Shown: positions 7,446 to 14,741 of the stretch, in pieces
Numbering within the stretch: position 1 is the stretch's first letter
Layout of the letters: every line of letters starts with the position of its first letter
Assembly: GCA_900128565.1 (NCBI GenBank)
Contig: LT636075.1
Location: 1 to 15,928 of the forward strand
DNA from: Stramenopiles sp. TOSAG23-6
Lineage: Eukaryota > Sar
DNA length: 15,928 nucleotides
Direction of reading: 5' to 3'
The notes under the pieces: model-generated
Seen by the model: only the letters and a program-made list of their open reading frames with translations
The model's database searches: none
What the model was told of the DNA's origin: nothing
Position numbers and translations under genes: made by a program

Positions 7446-8798
7446 TCATTTAACTTTGACTTGATTAAATTCAGGTGCATACTTTAATTTGTTCTTGTGT
7501 CTTTTTCCCTTTATATGTTCTGAAAACTGCATCATACTATTGAACTCCAAATCACACACTTGACATTTAGGTTTAGTTTCTCGTTTTTTATTAGCGTTCG
7601 AAATTAAACTTTGTTTAAATTTAGGGTTAGGACTTGAGTATCTTGAGTATCTTGAGTTAGGGTTAGGGTTAGTCGTAGTTCTCATTTTATGTTTGCCTTT
7701 TATACTTAGATCTGCTTTTTTTGTTGCTGAATTAGCTGAATTACTTGGATTCGTTTTATCGTTAATATTTTGTAACAGTTCCAAATCAGTGATTGGCGTT
7801 CCATGATTTACCTCACTTGGAACATCAATCACAGCCTCCCACAATTTTATACCAATGAAAGCGTCATATGCAGCATAAAAGATCATCTTGTCAGTGTAAT
7901 GTTCCATTTCCCAATTTTTCATTTGTTGTTTTTTTGACAAATTGTAACTTAAAATAGAGGCGGTTGCGTAGCGTAATCCACAGCGATTTAATTGAGGCCA
8001 TCTAATTCTTATCATATCTTCTAGGTCTATAAAAGATCCGCTCGTACAAAATCCAGGAAAACGTTTTTTCATTTGTACTTCATCTTGGGATATGCCTACA
8101 CCAACTTTCATAATATCTGGATTTCCGATAATATTCAACAGTGTACGTATCTGTTTGGAAGCTCTGAGATAATATGGTTCGGAGACTCGAAAGACATAGG
8201 CTGTTTTCAAAGTAGAGAGTTGTATTAACGAGATTAAATTACTCTGACCTCCCTTATGAAATTTCGGTTTTGTTTCAGTATCGAACCCTAAAACCATTAT
8301 TGGTTCCTTTTTCGGTTTGTTTGTTCTACTGTAGAAACCACACAAACAATCACCGCCCTCAATTTCTTTCTGTAATGTATTGAGAGCTATGTTATATGTA
8401 TCTGCTGTATCTGCGAACATTACGTTGAGATGTCTCGGTGTAAACAGTGGAAGGTCCTTCACGGCGTCCTTTTCAACGTCACGTAGATAAGGATCTATTG
8501 GACCTAACAACGTATGCCGAGCAGGAGTAAAACCCCCAAGTTTAAAACCATCATCATATATCTCTTCAATCTTGTTTACATGAGAATCTCTGAACATTTT
8601 TAGTACATCGACAGACCAATTTCCCGCACCAATACCAACTTCTTTCTTTAATGAGGTTTTCACAAGTTTTGTTTTACGTATCCATTTTTCCCATGGATTA
8701 GAAAATGTATATGCATATATTAACAAACTGTCTCTGTGGCAAGACATATTTGCCCTCAAAAATGGAGGTAGTGGGGACATTTTAGAGGACATATACAA
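7446..8798 (-). CDS. DEDDy 3'-5' exonuclease (WRN/EXD2-like) with C-terminal C2H2 finger
   Basis: This intronless frame encodes 450 residues. The exonuclease fold carries the expected motifs: Exo I GFDTETKP (about 170), Exo II KVGVGISQDEVQMKK (about 232), and Exo III YAAYDAFIGIKLWEA (about 308) with the Tyr of the DEDDy subclass four residues before the Asp. Such enzymes remove nucleotides from 3' ends of DNA or RNA; the relatives are the WRN exonuclease domain and EXD2. A low-complexity linker follows that contains telomere-repeat-encoded NPNPNS and SPNPK. The C-terminus has one zinc finger, CQVC-x12-H-x5-H (about 412-435), the spacing typical of U1/JAZ-type fingers that often bind double-stranded RNA. 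This combination is unusual to me. The start could also be Met 3 or Met 7 in the same frame. The gene is divergent from the BAH gene. Confidence 0.88.
   Translation of the reverse strand: MYMSSKMSPLPPFLRANMSCHRDSLLIYAYTFSNPWEKWIRKTKLVKTSLKKEVGIGAGNWSVDVLKMFRDSHVNKIEEIYDDGFKLGGFTPARHTLLGPIDPYLRDVEKDAVKDLPLFTPRHLNVMFADTADTYNIALNTLQKEIEGGDCLCGFYSRTNKPKKEPIMVLGFDTETKPKFHKGGQSNLISLIQLSTLKTAYVFRVSEPYYLRASKQIRTLLNIIGNPDIMKVGVGISQDEVQMKKRFPGFCTSGSFIDLEDMIRIRWPQLNRCGLRYATASILSYNLSKKQQMKNWEMEHYTDKMIFYAAYDAFIGIKLWEAVIDVPSEVNHGTPITDLELLQNINDKTNPSNSANSATKKADLSIKGKHKMRTTTNPNPNSRYSRYSSPNPKFKQSLISNANKKRETKPKCQVCDLEFNSMMQFSEHIKGKRHKNKLKYAPEFNQVKVK
7621..7672 (-). repeat. Telomere-like repeats inside the exonuclease coding sequence
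   Basis: TTAGGGTTAG at 7621-7630 and TTAGGGTTAGGGTTAG at 7657-7672 flank a short tandem of TTGAGTATC. On the coding strand they are AACCCT units translated as Asn-Pro repeats in the linker between exonuclease and zinc finger. Confidence 0.9.
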
Positions 8799-9857
8799 AA
8801 GGGTTCATTTTGTTCTTATAGTTCAGTTTGGACAAGAAAAAAATATAACCGGCGCATGCAAATCTCAAATGTTGGCGAAAAATCGAATCCAAGAAATCTC
8901 GGGATGCGACACGAAAAGCAAGGAGAATTTTTTTTTCCCGGCGCTCCTACAAAACAAAATACAAAACAAAATATATATAGTGTACTCTTATTACTATACT
9001 AATAAAATCATGTAATGGACTACTATCTGATTGAAAATTCTACAATGATATTTGTGTTGAAAAAAAATCTATATACAAAAGAACATGTGGCATTGATATG
9101 AATGTGTTTTTTAAAGCTTTTATAAGAAGAAAAAAGTGTAAACTCTAAAAATTTACGTTGTACGTTGAAATTTGAAAAAAAATGCCTCAAGCAGGTTTGT
9201 TTATTTAAAGTCATAAGTACCAAATTTTCGTACGGAACAAAGGTTGGAGATTATTTTGCAAAGGATATCCGACATCGCTTTGGCTAGTTTTGTGAGTACG
9301 TAAGCAGTTTGAGTCCAGCCTGGGTAAACCCCCCCTCAAAACTTGTGCATTATTGAGGTTAATATTAAGCATTCGCATTACAAAGTAAGTATATCTATGT
9401 CAGTCATTCGTATTGAGTTATATGAAATGACATTTTCCATGTAATATTTCCCTTTTTTGTTGTGTTTCCTTTGTTCTACGTACATTCATCTTTGACGAAA
9501 TTGTAACGTTTTCTTGTTGCGTTTTTAGCGGCCCCCGTCCGTTGTATGAATATATTTTTTGTTCGGTGATGAACCCATGTTATGCAATTTCAAAATGCTT
9601 GTTCGGTATAGTATTAGAACAACTCTATATACTTTGTTTTACAAAATATTCTTAACCCCTTGATGAAATTTTGACTTTTAATGTAAAATGTACAAAAATA
9701 TGCGTAAACATGCAAACTGTGTTTCCTTGATATCTTGTCCCAATATATATTATTTCATAAAATTTACCCTCTAATGAGGAAGCATTATTTCAACCGTATA
9801 TTCAACATCACTTATGATTAATATGATATTCAAACTTTGTTATACATCCAAATTTAG
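8799..9857. other. Divergent intergenic region between the exonuclease and BAH genes
   Basis: About 1 kb without a supported gene. It includes a diverged minus-oriented introner-like core at about 9215-9238 and a C7 run near 9331. A short stretch near 9311 superficially resembles a tRNA B box, but no T-arm pairing is visible. It must carry the promoters of both divergent genes. Confidence 0.5.
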
Positions 9858-12800
9858 ATGCCTAGTGACAGCTCTTCAGAGAATTCTGACAATTCTGCGT
9901 CTGATAATTTTGAAGATTCTGACGTACAGTGGGTTGGTTCAGGGACTAAAAGGAAAGTTTTAGGTCGGAATCAGGTATGTTACGATGCCTTCTCACGCAA
10001 TAATAGAGTGTACAGAATTGGCCAGTGTATACTATTGTTATCCGACGACGAGAACGTTCCATACATAGCGCAGATACAAAAACTGTATCTTGATACTAAG
10101 ACCAACGAGAAATCCCTCATTGCTAATTGGTTCTTCAGAGTTTCAGATACACAGTTAAAAAAGGAGGATATTCCTCCTCAAATGGAGCCTAATGATATTT
10201 TTCAAAGTACACTGACTGATTCTAATACATTGAGTTCCGTCATTCGCCACGTGAGAGTACTCAGAACAAAGTACGTTTCTATCATATCTGTTGTATCATT
10301 TTGTAAAAAACCGTACGAAATTTTGTACCTAACTACAACAACAAAAAATTAAATATATTTTTTCACTATAGGTGCAATGGAGACGCTGGTTTTGGTCCCT
10401 TTACATGTCGTTTTCTTTATGATCCAAAAAAAAACAAATATAAGGAACTTAATTTATCAAATTGTTCAAAGTTCACTCCAAATGATCTGGATCATTTTCA
10501 AAATCAAAAAAATCAAAAAAATCAAAAATCAAGTCACACGGACTTGGATCTCCTAAAAAAAGAAGAAGAAAATAATAAAAACAGATCATCTCCTAGAATT
10601 GGAACTAGTTATCAAGTTCAAATTCCTTCTTTGTGTATATCTACATCTAGAAGAGATCCAAAGCGTTTGACTCATCTCCCTAACCCTAATGAGACATACC
10701 AGAACCCTAACCCTAAACACAATATAATCAATACTAATGATATAATCAACGGTAACAATACTAAAAACACTAATACTATTTACAATACTAACAATACATT
10801 CTCCAATACGGTTGATCATGCAGTAGACCCTAACCCTAATAACCGCAATACTCCAATTGATCCTGCAGAATTTGCAAAATTTGCAAATATTATGAAACAA
10901 AATGTGTATCAAGAAAAATCGTTTTGGATGGATAAAATTGTTCAAATCGATGGTGATACAATTCGAGAATATTCAATAAATTATATAAATGCAAAAAAAA
11001 TGAAGTCAGGTTGGATTTATGCCAAAGTCTTATCTGGTGGGAGAACTACACACAACAATAACCCTAACCCTAGTGCTTGTACGAACCCTAACCCTACAAA
11101 AAACGCCACAACAACAACAATAATACCTAAAAAAATGATGAAACATGAATTAAATACTATACCAAGCCCTAACCCTAGTACTCACTCTTCTATGAATATT
11201 TGTTCTGATGAGAAGAGTCCAAAAATAACGAAAATGGTAAAGGTACCTGATGATATCCCTCTGAACCCTAACCCTAGTGACAATCACTACAACGACATTT
11301 GTCTTTCGATTATTCTGCTCCCTTCAGGAAATAAATTAGAGAATGTAAAACTTACACATGTGAGAGGGTTCGAAATTCAAGATGTATGTCATCGAATTCT
11401 AACCTTAATAACACACACTAACAACAGTAACTCTACAAAACAAAAAAAATTGTAGTCATTTGTGTACCTAACAAAATTTATGTCCTAACAAATTTTTTTT
11501 TTTTCATACCTAACGAAAAAAAAATATATATATTGTCCTACACTTTATGATATTTTAACAGAATTTTTTGTTCAACACAAATGTGATATCGTGTTGGCTA
11601 CTCAACCATCAAAAGTGAAGGATTTTATTACACATTTGCGTAGCTTGACATGTATGTTTTATTATTTTTTTTTTCCAACCGAAAAAAAAAAAATCGATTT
11701 TTTTTTTTTTTTATAGGAAATTTTGTACCTAACAAATTTTCAAAATTTTTTTTGAAATATTTTTCCAAAATAAATGGTCTATTGAAGCAGAACATTCATA
11801 TTTACATTCCTGTAAAATGCATGGAAATGATGATTTCAAAAACATTGCAATGGACGTGTCCAAAGTACGTAAAGGCACAACTGTCAAGGACATTATAGTA
11901 CGTTTGGCTTAGGTTTCACTTTTCTTTTTGTATTTTTTTTTTTTCTTTTTGTATTTTTTTTTCGTAGGGAATTTCATACCTAAGAATTTTTTTTTTTTTC
12001 AATTTTTTTTTCTAAATTTTTTTTTCGTAGATAATTTCGTACCTAACAATTTTTTTTTTTTTTTTGAAAATATTTTTCATACTATTTTCTCATTACTGGT
12101 GGAGGAAAAAATTACCAATATATTTAAGACTTCAACTTCATAGATCAGCTGTTGTTATATATAACAAACATATTTCAGAATTGGAACTGAAAAATATGTA
12201 TGAAAAATCTATCACAAATTGTGTCAAACGTAAAACTTTGAGGGAACGTAATTGGACCTGTGACGTTTGTATGTTTTTACATCATTTCCAAATTTTTTTT
12301 TTATAGGAATTTTTTTTTCGTACGAAATTTTGTACCTAACAAAATTTAAATTTTTTTAAATTTTTTTTTTTTTTAAATTTTTTTTTTAATTTTTTTTTCC
12401 AAATTTTTTTTGGTGTTTTTCCAACGAAATTTTGTACCTACCAAAAATAATTGTATAGCTAACAAAACACAAAATATACTTTTAAATATTGTGTCATAAT
12501 GTATGCACATTTGTCAATGAAAATTTATCAAAACAATGTGCGATTTGCTCTTCGTCCCGTGTCTCTTCATCTTTATTAGGAAGGGAACGATGTCAATCTA
12601 TTCTCAAAAATGAAAAGAAAATTTTATGTGATTCTTTAAATAGAAAGAATAAGGTAAGAAAAAAAGATAGCAAACATACAAAAAAAAGAAAATCACAAAA
12701 ACACGAAAAAAGTAAAAAAAATAAAAAGAATAAAAAAATTCGACGTACGAATGAAAAACAACAAACAAAAAAACTTTGTATTTTTAAAAGTCTTACTAAT

Positions 12801-14110
12801 AATAATAATAATAATAATAATGATAATAATGATGATAATAATGATGATAATGCTAGCTCGAATGGAATGTCATCAAATGAGACTAACACTTGGCCTGGTT
12901 GGGTACGTTTGTATCATTTTATTTTCTTTTTTTTTTTTTTGTTTTTTTTGAACATTTCATACCAAACAGTTTTTTTTTTTAATTTTGATTTTGTTAAACA
13001 ATATTATTTTTTTATAAAAAATTTGTACTAAAGACGAATAAAAGTTTTTTTTTGATATATTTTACACATATTATGTTTTATGTAAAGAGAATGACACAGT
13101 TCAAGATATTGCAGATAAGTATAATATGGATGTTCATCAACTAATATCTATGAATAAATGTAATTATAACGGTTTACGACCAAATGCACGTAGGTTTATT
13201 TTTTTTGGTTTTCATACGAAATTTTGTACCTAAAGATTTTTTTTTTTTTTTTTGTTCGAATTTTTTTTTTAACAAAAAAACAAAAAAACAAAAAAACAAA
13301 AAAAAAGTAACATTTTATACCTAACAAAAAAAAAAAAAAATATTTTTTACAATGTATAACTAAAAGAAGGGACTTGGTTAGAGATTGGTTGTACTGATTC
13401 AGATGAAGATATGACAGAGGTAGAGTCTTTACCCACAACAACTACCATACCTAGCCCTAACCCTAATGATTTGAATACAAAAAATACAAAACATACAAAA
13501 AATACAAAAAATACAAAAAATACAAAACATACAAAACATACAAAACATACAAAAAATACAAAAAATACAAAACATACAAAAAATACAAAACATACAACAA
13601 TGGATACCAAAGTGGAAAACCCCAATAATAATATAAACGCAGGATCTCGTGTAAACACTATACTTCGACAAGTGAAAAACAGATGTACTTTTTTTTTTTT
13701 TTTTTTTTTTTTCGAATTTCGAATTTAAATTTTTTTTCATACGAAATTTTGTACTTAACGAGAATTAATTTCAAAAAAATATTTTTTCACAATACAGTTA
13801 ATAAAAAGTCCCAACCTGAAAATTTCAATAGCTTTTGTCAATATCTCTACCAGTTAGCTAGAAAAGAAATTTCAACTGAAATGTATTTTTTTATTTTTTC
13901 AATGTAGAAATTTACAAATTTAAAAAAAAAAAAAAATATATATATATTTTCATACGAATTTTTGTACCTAATATATTGTACATTTTTTTAAAAAATATAT
14001 ATATATCACAATAAATGGTTTTGACAGGATTTCGTCATATTTTACGGGATGATTTAGATTTATTACATGCAGTCAATGTTTTTATACAAGATCACGTCAA
14101 TGGGTTGTAA
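9858..14110 (+). CDS. BAH-ELM2-SANT-ZnF-LysM-PAH chromatin scaffold protein, ten exons
   Basis: Hand-built exons: 9858-10270, 10372-11426, 11562-11651, 11776-11897, 12085-12268, 12505-12902, 13075-13189, 13361-13684, 13798-13882, 14017-14110. They total 2880 nt in one frame: 959 residues and TAA. Domains: BAH (about 40-165; IGQCILLLSDDENVPYIAQI, and CNGDAGFGPFTCRF across junction 1); ELM2-like start (213-225, RIGTSYQVQIPSL); SANT (from W520: WSIEAE, HGNDDFKNIAMDV, HYWWRKK); RanBP2 zinc finger (616-636, W-T-C-x2-C-x3-N-x6-C-x2-C); a lysine-rich, NLS-like stretch; LysM-like (755-802, KENDTVQDIADKYNMD, GTWLEIG); PAH-like (about 888-955, RQVKNRF, then HILRDDLDLLHAVNVFI). BAH-ELM2-SANT is the core of MTA proteins of NuRD-type corepressors, and PAH domains are Sin3 interaction modules. 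A nuclear corepressor scaffold is inferred. Eight Asn-Pro-Asn-Pro inserts come from telomere-like repeats. Several 3' splice sites are not AG, and exons 3-8 are least certain at their 5' edges. Confidence 0.8.
10271..10371 (+). mobile_element. BAH gene intron 1, introner-like, GT-AG
   Basis: GTACGT donor, core GTACGAAATTTTGTACCTAA at 10313-10332, acceptor CACTATAG. The join restores the BAH domain in frame (AAA|G TGC). This is a canonical member of the family, 101 bp. Confidence 0.9.
10678..11276 (+). repeat. Seven dispersed telomere-like blocks inside exon 2 of the BAH gene
   Basis: CCCTAACCCTAA-type blocks of about two units occur at about 10678, 10703, 10828, 11060, 11084, 11167 and 11264. 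All are in the same orientation and all are read as Pro-Asn-Pro-Asn. They sit in Asn/Thr-rich linkers within the extended ELM2 region. An eighth lies in exon 8 at 13455-13467. Confidence 0.95.
11427..11561 (+). mobile_element. BAH gene intron 2, GT-AG, degenerate cores
   Basis: The donor GTAACT at 11427 is chosen because it is in phase with the next exon. Later GTs either give the wrong phase or follow the in-frame TAG at 11453. Three degenerate ACCTAAC/CCTAAC cores lie at 11466-11516. Acceptor TTTTAACAG. Confidence 0.65.
11652..11775 (+). mobile_element. BAH gene intron 3, introner-like, apparent non-AG 3' end
   Basis: Donor GTATGT, core at about 11716-11735, then GAAATATTTTTCCAAAATAAAT. 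Ending at AAAT|GG makes T+GG = Trp, the conserved first Trp of SANT. An in-frame AG at 11786-11787 exists but would remove WSIEA. Confidence 0.65.
11898..12084 (+). mobile_element. BAH gene intron 4, multiple introner cores, apparent non-AG 3' end
   Basis: Donor GTACGT. It carries at least two cores ending CATACCTAAG (about 11976-11985) and CGTACCTAAC (about 12039-12048). To keep the third SANT helix (FSHYWWRKK) the intron must end near CATACTA|TTTTCT. The next AG (12106-12107) is out of frame and leads to a stop. Confidence 0.65.
12269..12504 (+). mobile_element. BAH gene intron 5, composite introner, non-AG 3' end
   Basis: Donor GTATGT. It has two cores (about 12319-12341 and 12425-12440), suggesting a nested or serial insertion, 236 bp. 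The end ATGTAT|GCACATTTG rebuilds a perfect RanBP2 zinc finger (C-D-V-C-T-F-V-N). No AG occurs between the last core and the rest of the finger. Confidence 0.75.
12799..12852 (+). repeat. Trinucleotide (AAT/GAT)n coding microsatellite
   Basis: A run of AAT, later alternating with GAT, is translated as poly-Asn then Asn/Asp in exon 6 of the BAH gene. It follows a lysine-rich stretch of about 50 residues that looks like a nuclear localisation region. Confidence 0.85.
12903..13074 (+). mobile_element. BAH gene intron 6, degenerate introner, apparent non-AG 3' end
   Basis: Donor GTACGT and degenerate cores near 12949 (CATACCAAAC) and 13022 (TTTGTACTAA). Ending at ATTAT|GTT keeps VLCKENDTV at the start of the LysM-like domain. 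AG at 13088-13089 is an in-frame alternative that would trim five residues. Confidence 0.6.
13190..13360 (+). mobile_element. BAH gene intron 7, two introner cores, AC or AG 3' end
   Basis: Donor GTAGGT. Cores at about 13212-13232 and 13309-13325. Ending at TATAAC|TA gives LKEGTWLEIG, the expected LysM end. Ending at AAAAG six bases later is also in frame and gives QGTWLEIG. Confidence 0.6.
13474..13600 (+). repeat. 9-bp coding minisatellite (Asn/His-Thr-Lys)n
   Basis: About fourteen units of (A/C)ATACAAAA are translated as repeated Asn-Thr-Lys or His-Thr-Lys in exon 8, between the LysM-like and PAH-like domains. The units vary only at one base of codon one, so the array is young or gene-converted. 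Confidence 0.9.
13685..13797 (+). mobile_element. BAH gene intron 8, introner-like, GT-AG
   Basis: Donor GTACTT, a T tract of about 23, core at about 13738-13759 (ending GTACTTAACG), acceptor CACAATACAG. The join T+TT = Phe fits the PAH 'VK-x-x-F' position. Confidence 0.8.
13883..14016 (+). mobile_element. BAH gene intron 9, introner-like, non-AG 3' end
   Basis: Donor GTATTT, core at about 13951-13971, end CACAATAAAT|GG. This join gives STEMVLTGFRHIL, which aligns without a gap to the PAH helices of Sin3. The nearby AG (14025-14026) is out of frame and hits a stop after about nine codons. AAATG is present at both ends. Confidence 0.75.
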
Positions 14111-14150
14111 ACCCTAACCCTAATCAATGGGTTGTAAACCCTAACCCTAA
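14097..14150 (+). repeat. 27-bp perfect tandem duplication spanning the BAH gene stop
   Basis: Two identical 27-bp units (14097-14123 and 14124-14150) each contain TCAATGGGTTGTAA followed by a two-unit AACCCT telomere-like block. The first unit carries the stop codon (14108-14110). Confidence 0.95.
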
Positions 14151-14358
14151 CTCTTTCTTTAAATATGTATCAATATTGATTGTTTTACAATAAAACCCTC
14201 TCCCTCTATTGTTTGTATATCAAAATATATATTATATATGGATGTATTATTAGGGTTAGGGTTTCGATGTCGTACAAAATAAAATCAAATGTAAAATTTT
14301 TGATTTTTCTGACAAAAAAAATGGAGTCAACACCAATTTGGAATTTTGGATGTAGTTT

Positions 14359-14420
14359 GGAAAAATATTTCAAAAAAAAAATTCTAAAAATTTTGTTAGG
14401 TACAAAATTTCGTATGAAAA
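14359..14420 (-). mobile_element. Solitary near full-length introner copy
   Basis: It matches the window-edge copy at 1-62 almost base for base, including TGGAAAAATATTTC and the core GTTAGGTACAAAATTTCGTA. No GTAYGT donor is seen upstream on the minus strand and no exon is evident, so it appears to be a non-intronic copy or a decayed intron. Confidence 0.65.
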
Positions 14421-14689
14421 ATAAATTCGATTTTTTTGTAAAAGAGTCACGACGACAAAGTCGACAAAGTAATAAGTAAAAATAATAATAAAAAAACTAT
14501 TTTTATATGAAACATAAAATTAACACGAAATCAGTATTTCTGTTGACATATTTTTTTTTTAAACCCTACACACATTAGCATTAAAAATCTAAAAAAATCT
14601 AAAAAACCTTAAAAACCTTAAAAATCAAAAATATTGAATTAAAAAAAATGTGTCTGTTTCATTTGAAAATCAAATTAGATTTTTTGTTT

Positions 14690-14740
14690 TTATTAAAATT
14701 TTGTACCTAACGATTTTTTTTTTGAAATATATTGACTCAA
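14690..14740 (+). mobile_element. Solitary introner copy, plus orientation, after the CTF-motif gene
   Basis: It reads TTAAAATTTTGTACCTAACG, then T-rich sequence and GAAATATATTGACTC. It ends next to the stop codon of the minus-strand CTF-motif gene and is antisense to it. No plus-strand gene is evident. Confidence 0.55.
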
Positions 14741-14741
14741 G

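Larger units (their letters stand above)
14111..14741. other. Convergent intergenic region with solitary introner copies
   Basis: This lies between the 3' ends of the BAH gene (plus) and the CTF-motif gene (minus). It holds a telomere-like block near 14251-14264, a near full-length minus-oriented introner copy at 14359-14420, and a plus-oriented one at 14690-14740. Short frames here (for example 14320-14479) read through the repeat and have no recognisable domain. No gene is called. Confidence 0.5.

Noticed and set aside
9023-9223. 66-codon minus-strand frame upstream of the exonuclease gene
   Set aside because: Phe/Lys-rich sequence typical of AT-rich noncoding DNA, with no recognisable motif.
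9300-9330. tRNA-like B box / Alu-like string (TTTGAGTCCAGCCTGGGTAA)
   Set aside because: The flanking bases do not form a T-arm stem, there is no A box or cloverleaf around it, and the Alu resemblance is limited to a few bases in an unrelated genome.
11650-12306. Short plus-strand frames rich in Phe/Ile starting inside poly(T) tracts
   Set aside because: These read through introns of the BAH gene; only their exon portions in other phases carry recognisable domains.
13474-13600. CRISPR-like array
   Set aside because: Contiguous 9-bp units without unique spacers inside a eukaryotic coding exon; this is a minisatellite.
14180-14479. 99-codon plus-strand frame between the convergent genes
   Set aside because: It reads through an introner copy in the antisense direction and has no domain.
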